Assembly: GCF_020889625.1 (NCBI RefSeq)
Contig: NZ_CP086380.1
Coordinates: 1,507,001 to 1,571,000, forward strand
Reading direction: 5' to 3'
DNA: 64,000 nucleotides
DNA from: Deinococcus radiophilus
GTDB lineage: Bacteria > Deinococcota > Deinococci > Deinococcales > Deinococcaceae
Shown here: positions 58,273 to 64,000 of the stretch, one piece after another
How positions within the stretch are numbered: position 1 is the stretch's first letter
Layout of the letters: each line of letters opens with the position of its first letter
Made by a program: the position numbers and the translations under genes
The notes under the pieces: generated by a model
The model's input: the letters and a program-made list of their open reading frames with translations, nothing else
Databases searched by the model: none
What the model was told of the DNA's origin: nothing

Positions 58273-58320
58273 GAGAGCGGATTGCTTCTGGCCAGTCTTG
58301 GCTTTCTGCGCTCTGCTCTC
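58273..58320 (-). promoter_or_regulatory. Possible imperfect hairpin between atpF and atpA
   Basis: GAGAGCG near one end can pair with CGCTCT or GCTCTC at the other, and CCAG with TTGG inside. It occupies the atpF-atpA gap (88 bases). Less regular than the atpB-atpD hairpin. Confidence 0.25.
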
Positions 58321-58331
58321 AGCCACCGGCA

Positions 58332-58682
58332 TTACAGTTTGATGTCGAATCCGACAGTTTCGCGGACCAGACGGCCCATGTACGCCTTGGCGTCCACGGT
58401 GTCTTCGCTAAAAGCGTCACTGAGGCTGGGCAGCGGCAACAGAATCGGCAGATCACGGCCACGCATCAGGCGGGCCGTGGAGCCGATGGGATCGGCGATC
58501 AATCCACCGTCCACCGCCACCAGACCATGACGTCCGTCGGTGATCAGGCGCTCCAGAGCGGCCTGGGCCGTCTCTGGGGTCGCTTCGATCACTTCGGCTC
58601 CGGCCAGACGGTAGCCGGTCGCCGTTTCGCTGTCGGCCAGAATCGCTACGCGGTGCGAGCGACCCGTTTTCGGTGCGGTCAT
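58332..58682 (-). CDS. atpF: V-type ATP synthase subunit F
   Basis: A 116-residue central-shaft subunit that binds subunit D. Small Rossmann-like fold: VAILADSETATGYRLAGAEV at 13-32, LVAVDGGLI and ILLPLPSL. The C-terminal helix region (about 90-116) is the part known to move between up and down positions. The ATG overlaps the atpC stop (ATGA). Length is normal for Thermus-type F subunits. Confidence 0.92.
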   Translation of the reverse strand: MTAPKTGRSHRVAILADSETATGYRLAGAEVIEATPETAQAALERLITDGRHGLVAVDGGLIADPIGSTARLMRGRDLPILLPLPSLSDAFSEDTVDAKAYMGRLVRETVGFDIKL

Positions 58683-59662
58683 GCACCCACCTCCTGGCGA
58701 ATCTGCTCTTCGGGCAGGCCGTAGTACTTGCCGCGCCCAATCAGGCGCAGCTTGGCGGCCTCAATTTCCTTGCGGCGCAGGAAGTCCAGGATGATGCCCA
58801 CACCCATCGGGTCAGAGACACCGATAGAGCGGGCCGCCCGGTCCAGCGCGGCGCGGGCGGCCACTTCGGCAGCTTGCGGGCTCGGAGCGTCCATGATGGC
58901 CGCGATATCCGGGGACGCGCTGGTGTCACCTGACGACAGCCGGGCGTATCCCGCCGCGTCCAGACGGCCACCGGGAACAAAGAAGTCCTGTTCCAGTGGC
59001 ACACCAGCAGCCTGGGCCTGACGGGCCATCAGCGCGTTGGTGATGTCGATCTCGCGGCCCACGTAGGTACGCAAAGAGGTGTCTTGGGCAACCTTGCGAA
59101 CATGGTTGTAGTACCCCTGATCCAGCGCGACCTCCAGGTTCAGCAGGTTCCCGCTGGCTTGGTAAGCCCCCACACCTTTACGGAAGGCGGCGGCCAACGG
59201 ATGAGCGCTCACCGAGATGGCCGAAGCCACCCCAGCCAGATCACTGCTGCCCGCGGCGCTCTCCAGCAAGCTGGGCTTGATGGTGCCACCGGGAATCAGG
59301 CTGCTGCGAATAGCATCCACGCCGCGCCCGGCCACCACACCGCGTGCCACTGTCTTGAGGTTCACGAGATCCCAGCGCATCAGCAGGGTTTCGATTTCCC
59401 GCTTGGCGTTGCCATCAGCGAAGCCCAGCACTTTCTGGGTGGTCGCGAAGAGACTGCGGCTCAGCGCCCGGTCCAGCTCGGGCAGACCCGCTCCCTCGGC
59501 AGTGGTTTCACGTAGGTTGGCGGCAAAGCCCGTTTCGCTCAGCACCCGCAGAAATTCCGGGTAGCTGCTGGCGGCCAGGGCGGATTCCAGCGAACGCCCG
59601 TCCAACAGGGCGTTGCGCATCATCCTGACGCGGGTATTGATATAGGCGTAATCGTCAGGCAT
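58679..59662 (-). CDS. atpC: V-type ATP synthase subunit C
   Basis: A 327-residue, largely helical subunit that forms the socket between the central shaft and the membrane ring. DDYAYINTRVRMMRNALLDG at the start, DLVNLKTVARGVVAGRGVD, and the LRRKEIEAAKLRLIGRGKYYGL stretch near the end (read in parts) are conserved in the AC39/C family. It lies 10 bases after the atpE stop and overlaps atpF. Confidence 0.93.
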   Translation of the reverse strand: MPDDYAYINTRVRMMRNALLDGRSLESALAASSYPEFLRVLSETGFAANLRETTAEGAGLPELDRALSRSLFATTQKVLGFADGNAKREIETLLMRWDLVNLKTVARGVVAGRGVDAIRSSLIPGGTIKPSLLESAAGSSDLAGVASAISVSAHPLAAAFRKGVGAYQASGNLLNLEVALDQGYYNHVRKVAQDTSLRTYVGREIDITNALMARQAQAAGVPLEQDFFVPGGRLDAAGYARLSSGDTSASPDIAAIMDAPSPQAAEVAARAALDRAARSIGVSDPMGVGIILDFLRRKEIEAAKLRLIGRGKYYGLPEEQIRQEVGA

Positions 59663-59672
59663 TCACCCCTCC

Positions 59673-60233
59673 TTATTCGCCGGTCAACAGCGAACGAATC
59701 TGGGGCGTCAGGCTGCCGCGCAGGGTCTGCAGGCGGCCCATCAAGGTGTTGGTGATGCCACTTTTGCCACCCTGGGCCAGCAGGCGTACGCCACCTTCAA
59801 TGCTGGGGTTACCCCGCACCTCCAGGTCACTCACCATGCTGCGCAGCATCTCCACGTCGCTGGGATTGACTTCTGCCACGTCCGCCTGAGGCACCGCCTG
59901 ACGGGCTTCATTCAGCAGTCGTCCCAGGATCTCACGGTAAGCCGGCAGCTGACCGATGTCGCGAAGTTGCTGCTCGACCAGGCCATATACCTGTGCGATG
60001 CCTTCCTCGGAGGCGCTCAGGCGCGCGGCGTTCAGGTCCAGGTCCGCAGAAGAGCGGGCGCGGGTCAGACCGGCCTGGTACTGCTTGTCCAGCACCCGGC
60101 TGCGGCTGCCCAGCAGCTCCTCGGCTTCGGTGCGGGCAGCGGCCAGAATCCGCTCCGCTTCGGCACGGGCATCGGCGCGGATGCGCTCGATCTCGGCCTG
60201 AGCTTCATTTTCAAGCAGTTTATCCAGGGCCAT
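59673..60233 (-). CDS. atpE: V-type ATP synthase subunit E
   Basis: A 186-residue peripheral-stalk subunit. The N-terminal half is a long charged helix (AQAEIERIRADARAEAERIL) that pairs with the small G/H-type subunit as a coiled coil. The C-terminal half is the globular part that binds the top of the head (GGVRLLAQGGKSGITNTLMGRL). It ends without its own terminator and lies directly after the proteolipid gene. Confidence 0.92.
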   Translation of the reverse strand: MALDKLLENEAQAEIERIRADARAEAERILAAARTEAEELLGSRSRVLDKQYQAGLTRARSSADLDLNAARLSASEEGIAQVYGLVEQQLRDIGQLPAYREILGRLLNEARQAVPQADVAEVNPSDVEMLRSMVSDLEVRGNPSIEGGVRLLAQGGKSGITNTLMGRLQTLRGSLTPQIRSLLTGE

Positions 60234-60234
60234 A

Positions 60235-60528
60235 TCAGATCAGGAACAGTCCCACGAAGCCCAGAATGACCAGGGTTTCAGGCAGCAAGAAGACCAGCAG
60301 CAGCTGACCGAACTTGCTGGGATCTTCGGCCACAGCGCCCACCAGGCTGGAACCGATGCGGGCCTGCGCGATACCGGTGCCGATAGCACCCAGACCCAGC
60401 GCCAAGCCCTTACCGATGGCCGCCAGACCTTCGTTGTTGGCCGCGGCGGTGGTGGCTTCCTGTGCGCCAGCAACACCAGCCAGAGCGAGGATAACGGCAA
60501 CGGTAGCGATCTTGTTGTAGTTGGTCAT
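60235..60528 (-). CDS. atpK: V-type ATP synthase proteolipid subunit K (c-ring)
   Basis: A 97-residue membrane rotor subunit. The ATG at 60528 has a GGAG site eight bases upstream and gives an N-terminal hydrophobic segment that may be a cleaved signal (ALAGVAGAQE). Two helices follow: AAIGKGLALGLGAIGTGIAQA and the ion-binding helix LLLVFLLPETLVILGFVG, with the transported-ion Glu in PET. It has the two-helix form, as in Thermus, not the doubled eukaryotic form. Confidence 0.93.
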   Translation of the reverse strand: MTNYNKIATVAVILALAGVAGAQEATTAAANNEGLAAIGKGLALGLGAIGTGIAQARIGSSLVGAVAEDPSKFGQLLLVFLLPETLVILGFVGLFLI

Positions 60529-60557
60529 GATTGTTTCTCCTGTGAGATGAAGTAATT

Positions 60558-62612
60558 TCACCGGCCCTGCTCAGGGCTGAGGCGACGAAGGGGGTTGTAG
60601 GCCGGGCTGGTTTCAGCGTTGTAACCAGTCGGATTGAGGAATTCGACCATCTGAAGACGGATAGGTTGCAGGATGTGACCGATCAAGGTCAGCGCCAGGA
60701 TCAGGACAGTCAGCAGAACAGCCAGAGCCAGACCGATAATGGCGCCGATAATGCCCATACTCTCGTACAGGTTCCAGCCCAGGTCAGCGACCAGCTTGGC
60801 CATGATGGCGGACACCAGGCCCACTGCGAAGATACGGGCGTAGCTCAGCACCGCGCCGCCCTGTGAGATCAACTCGACCGGCAGCATCGGGAAGGCGCGG
60901 ATCACGCGCAGGTAGCCGACCACGAAGGCCGCAAAGCCCAGCCACATCAGCCACACCAGGGGATTGGCCCAGTCGAACATCAGACCGAAGTTGCTGGCGG
61001 CGCGGGTGATAAAGGCCATCAAGATCAGGGCGATCACGCCGCCAAAGAGGGCGATGCCTTCCCAGACGTGGGTTTGGTCACCATGCTTGAGGCCTTCGCG
61101 GATGCGGATAAACCAGCCCCAGGGCACCTGAATGATGCCGAACAGCAGGGCGATCATCAGCATGATCGGGCTGAAGTACTCGGTTTCCAGACGGGGGAAC
61201 GTAATCGGAATCAGGCCACTTAGGGCGTGGTGGGCGTGGAATTCCAGGCCGGTCCAACCCCACATGCGGTTGATCAGGTCTTCGTTGAAATAAAAGAGGC
61301 CCAGGTGCTCGCCCCAGGTACCGAAGAACTCACCGGTGAGAAAGCCCCACAGCACCGTCCAGAAAGACATTGTAGCGATGATGCTCCAGATGTCTTTGAG
61401 AACATTTGGCATCAGCTTGGTGCCCATCAGGGGAACCGTCCAGCTTTCGCCCCGGTCGGCCTTGCCCTTGAGCCACAGGCCCACCAGGAAGAACAGGATG
61501 CCGTAGCCCACGTCACCGATAATCAGACCGAACAGGAACGGCATCAGATAAGCCATCACCCAGGTCGGATCGAAGGTACCGTACTTGGGCGGGCTCATCA
61601 GGCCCATCACCATCTGGTAAGGGCGCACATACCCACTGTTCCGCAGTTCCACCGGAATGGCTGCGTCATGGTGAGCGTCAACGTCGTGGACTTCGTACAT
61701 GGCCGCGTCGCCATAAGGCTTCAGGGCCGCGTCCAGCGCGGAGATGCGGTCGGTCGGGACATAGCCCTGCATCACCAGCGAGTAACGCCCACGCGCCGAG
61801 GCCGTGCGGACATCATGCACCGCCACCAGATCCTTGAGGCCGTCACGCATGGCGAACAGTTCATGGCCATGCTGCTCGGCCAGGGCCGAACGGCGGGCGT
61901 TCAGCTTCTGGAGGTAATCACGCCCGGCGCCGCGAATCTGGCCCAGTTCGGCTCCAGCTTGTTCCAGGGGCATCCCCTCGAAACGGCCTGGAACACGCAA
62001 CTCGCCCAGACGCAGACGGCCCAGAGCACTGCGGGCCAGATCACGCTCGGCCACCAGGGTGGCCACCGCACCGACGCGGCCCGTGTTGGTGTTCTGAACA
62101 GCCAGCTCGTAGCGGTCCTGCAGAGCTTCCTTCAGCGCTGCTTGCACCTGTGCCAGATCGGTTTCGGCGTGCAGTACAAAAGGAATCACCGCTACCCGGC
62201 GGCTGCGGTCCAGTGAACCGACCAGGCCAGCCAAGGCAGACACCGGCTCGGCATAAGCCGAAGCCGCGTCAACATCAGCCTGAACCTCGGTCCGCTCACG
62301 TGCCAGTTCAGCCACAGGTACGGCGACTGCTTCAATCCGCTCAGCCCACTCGGCCCGGGGAGGCACGCTGGCCTGCGCCAGATCGGCAGGACGGCGGGCG
62401 CCCAACTCGGCAATGGTGCTTTCCACACGGGCCAGCAAACGCTCGGCTTCTTTCAGCTCCTCACTGGTCTGTTCCTGCGCCGAGTCGGAGCGCAGAGGCC
62501 CTCCCTCAATAGGCCGCAGGTGAACGACGCCTGCTTCTTGCAGCGCCGTGATCACCGCCTCGCTTTCGCGACGGCGCATGGCGATCACCACTTGCTGCAT
62601 GGGGCTGATCAC
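60558..62612 (-). CDS. atpI: V-type ATP synthase subunit I (a subunit)
   Basis: The 684-residue stator subunit that carries the proton half-channels. The N-terminal 320 residues are a cytosolic hairpin with coiled-coil arms that hold the peripheral stalks. The C-terminal half has about eight membrane helices, including MAYLMPFLFGLIIGDVGYG, with the essential Arg in the YLRVIRAFPMLPVE region and SYARIFAVGLVSAIMA. The GTG start overlaps the previous stop (GTGA); a Met follows four codons later. Confidence 0.95.
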   Translation of the reverse strand: MISPMQQVVIAMRRRESEAVITALQEAGVVHLRPIEGGPLRSDSAQEQTSEELKEAERLLARVESTIAELGARRPADLAQASVPPRAEWAERIEAVAVPVAELARERTEVQADVDAASAYAEPVSALAGLVGSLDRSRRVAVIPFVLHAETDLAQVQAALKEALQDRYELAVQNTNTGRVGAVATLVAERDLARSALGRLRLGELRVPGRFEGMPLEQAGAELGQIRGAGRDYLQKLNARRSALAEQHGHELFAMRDGLKDLVAVHDVRTASARGRYSLVMQGYVPTDRISALDAALKPYGDAAMYEVHDVDAHHDAAIPVELRNSGYVRPYQMVMGLMSPPKYGTFDPTWVMAYLMPFLFGLIIGDVGYGILFFLVGLWLKGKADRGESWTVPLMGTKLMPNVLKDIWSIIATMSFWTVLWGFLTGEFFGTWGEHLGLFYFNEDLINRMWGWTGLEFHAHHALSGLIPITFPRLETEYFSPIMLMIALLFGIIQVPWGWFIRIREGLKHGDQTHVWEGIALFGGVIALILMAFITRAASNFGLMFDWANPLVWLMWLGFAAFVVGYLRVIRAFPMLPVELISQGGAVLSYARIFAVGLVSAIMAKLVADLGWNLYESMGIIGAIIGLALAVLLTVLILALTLIGHILQPIRLQMVEFLNPTGYNAETSPAYNPLRRLSPEQGR

Positions 62613-62926
62613 GGCAACACCGCCTTGAGCACATGCTCGGCGGCCTGCGAAATGCGGCCAGCCATCTGGCCACGCGCACGCTCCGTGCCCTCAGTTGCCT
62701 TGCCCCTGGCCTCCTCACGGATACGCACCGTTTCGGCGGTCAGGCGCTGATCATGCTCGGCCTGCATGGCCTTCATGCGCTCCTGAGCTTCACGGAGGAT
62801 ACGGTCGGCTTCAGCCTGCGCCGCTTCAACTTCACGGCGGGCATCACTGCGAGCAGCTTCAATCTGCGCGTCCAGCGCCGCTTCGCGCTCGGCCAGTTCA
62901 CTCAAGATTCGACTTGAGACGTCCAA
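62609..62926 (-). CDS. atpH: V-type ATP synthase subunit G/H (peripheral stalk)
   Basis: A 105-residue, highly charged helical protein (LAEREAALDAQIEAARSDA, AQAEADRILREAQERMKAM) that should form the coiled-coil partner of subunit E in the peripheral stalks; it is called G in Thermus and H in Archaea. The TTG start at 62926 is backed by AAAGGAGGAGG eight bases upstream. It is the first gene of the nine-gene operon H-I-K-E-C-F-A-B-D. Confidence 0.85.
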   Translation of the reverse strand: MDVSSRILSELAEREAALDAQIEAARSDARREVEAAQAEADRILREAQERMKAMQAEHDQRLTAETVRIREEARGKATEGTERARGQMAGRISQAAEHVLKAVLP

Positions 62927-63209
62927 ATCCCTCCTCCTTTCCTTGTCAGCCGAGGCACCCCCCGTCCGGCGCCCAGCACTGCATAATTTGGCTCCATTCA
63001 GATTGAAGGCCCCATCAAGTGGGGTCTTGGGGTGTCGGCTGCACAGCCTTCGATTGGTTGCCCGACCCCTGATATTCAGATTGCGTCAGACTGAGGACAG
63101 CTTAACATACCCCCACAGACCCGCTCGCAGGGGCATCAGTCCCGGCACCGTGCGGGAACAAGCGTTTTGCCTGTCACCCGGAGGGAAACAGTGAGTTAAG
63201 ACGCGTTTC
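62927..63209 (-). promoter_or_regulatory. Upstream region of the V-ATPase operon
   Basis: About 280 bases without a gene. They include the atpH ribosome site, a CCCCA-tcaag-TGGGG hairpin (about 63011-63025) and two copies of TTCAGATTG (near 62998 and 63075). The operon promoter must lie here or further upstream, but no -35/-10 pair could be chosen with confidence. Confidence 0.4.
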
Positions 63210-63782
63210 TTAGACCATCGGCGCAGCACTGCGGCGCCAGGCCCGCCAGCGGGTGAACATCCGCCATCCCCACCACAGCAGCCCGACCAGGCCCAGAGCA
63301 GCCAGCGCTGGGATGGTCAACGCCAATACGCTTAGGCCCAGACTCAGGGCGTCCTCGGCGGTGCTCACGGCAGGATTGCCAACCCCAGCGGTCAACGTGG
63401 TGGCGGCAGGGCGCACGGCCGCACGGCCCGCCTGCACGCCGCCTGCCACGATCAATCCCAATACGCCAGCCAGCGCCGGGGACACATCCGCCACGCCAGC
63501 TTGTGACGCGAACAACACCGCACCCGCAGCGGCCCCGATCCAACCCGTTACCAGGTGCAGCACATGATCCACACCGGGAATCTTGTCTCCGATAAAGTCT
63601 GCCAGGCCCACCAGGAAAATCACCAGGAGCGTCCAGGTGCTACCCAACAGGTCAAACGGCTGATCCAGCGAAACCAGCCCCAGATTGGCCAGCACGCCGA
63701 CCAGAAACAGCGGGATGTAGGCATTCAGCCCCGCTGCACCGGAGAGGCCCAGCGCCGATAGGAAGCCAGAAAACAGTTCCAC
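63210..63782 (-). CDS. DUF4126 family membrane protein
   Basis: A 190-residue protein with about five hydrophobic segments. LGLSGAAGLNAYIPLFLVG at the N-terminus, GLADFIGDKIPGVDHVLHLV near 60 and GVQAGRAAVRPAATTLTAGVGNPAVS near 118 (read in parts) are typical of DUF4126. Function unknown. The GTG at 63782 is the first possible start; no promoter hexamer or ribosome site is clear before it. Confidence 0.85.
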   Translation of the reverse strand: MELFSGFLSALGLSGAAGLNAYIPLFLVGVLANLGLVSLDQPFDLLGSTWTLLVIFLVGLADFIGDKIPGVDHVLHLVTGWIGAAAGAVLFASQAGVADVSPALAGVLGLIVAGGVQAGRAAVRPAATTLTAGVGNPAVSTAEDALSLGLSVLALTIPALAALGLVGLLWWGWRMFTRWRAWRRSAAPMV

Positions 63783-63834
63783 GCCCCCATTACGCCGCAG
63801 GGTTGAGGGCAGTTCCCACTTCTGGCCTTGAGCA

Positions 63835-64000
63835 TCACTTTATCTGGACGTTCCCCCGCTCTTCCACGTCGCTGTCCATTGAGACAGTGACACCCTCATT
63901 TGGCCCTGTCACTGGCGGGGCAGGGGGGCGGGGCCGCAGATCGGTGCTGTTGTAGCGGCCCTGGGCGGCTTCTAGCCCCTGGGTGGCCCAGACACCCGCA
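63835..64000 (-). CDS. C-terminal part of an unrecognised protein (partial)
   Basis: An open frame enters from the right edge of the window and ends at a TGA at 63835-63837, giving about 54 residues. The visible part runs from [19 protein letters not shown] through a Pro-rich stretch ([14 protein letters not shown]) to an acidic end ([15 protein letters not shown]). It looks like the low-complexity tail of a larger protein; the family cannot be told from this piece. It lies 52 bases upstream of the DUF4126 gene on the same strand. Confidence 0.5.
   Translation of the reverse strand, partial: AGVWATQGLEAAQGRYNSTDLRPRPPAPPVTGPNEGVTVSMDSDVEERGNVQIK

Overview
The window reads as chromosomal DNA of a Deinococcus-type bacterium (phylum Deinococcota). 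The base composition is GC-rich. There is a nine-gene V-type ATPase operon in the order known from Thermus, a bacillithiol gene (bshC), futalosine-pathway mqnD and an MglA/MglB pair. In about 40 places a TANNNT-like -10 hexamer sits 5-9 nt before a start codon with no Shine-Dalgarno sequence, the leaderless layout known for Deinococcus. No tRNA, rRNA, CRISPR array, insertion sequence or prophage was seen.

Layout. 1-7.1 kb: end of a metal transporter, then pheA, two overlapping GNAT acetyltransferases, xseA, two small exported proteins, crcB, a glutaryl-CoA dehydrogenase and a DedA protein. 7.2-14.4 kb: exported PKD-CAP and DUF4384 proteins, a K+ channel, dgt, Nudix-ribF, a CAP lipoprotein and mqnD. 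14.5-18.2 kb: an exported redox cluster (SodC, a PQQ-type sugar dehydrogenase, and a SodC fused to a beta-propeller). 18.2-27.8 kb: mglB-mglA, a cation/proton antiporter, an ABC-F protein, trhO with a LacI regulator, and an ECF sigma factor. 27.9-38.2 kb: bshC, a Crp/Fnr regulator, three consecutive exported or hydrolytic proteins, RNase H, pyrE, ribH and khpB-prmC.

38.3-50 kb: an SDR protein with an altered active site, rimO, a diguanylate cyclase, panB, a HAD phosphatase, an acyl-CoA ligase, ruvX, an enoyl-CoA hydratase-family protein, an Rrf2 regulator, a TPR protein with tsaE, and an exonuclease. 50-53.6 kb: lysE, ktrB-ktrA, and a frameshifted DUF1345-like pseudogene. 53.7-62.9 kb: a small membrane protein and the V-ATPase operon (minus strand, promoter side near 63 kb, terminator at 54.2 kb). 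The end holds a DUF4126 protein and the C-terminus of an unrecognised protein.

Most of the window is housekeeping sequence. The parts most worth a second look are the SodC/PQQ-dehydrogenase/SodC-propeller cluster, two candidate leaderless leader ORFs (before ktrA and across the ABC-F start), two dispersed non-coding repeat families, a 23-nt inverted duplication at the end of the pseudogene, and the intercistronic hairpins before the last V-ATPase gene.
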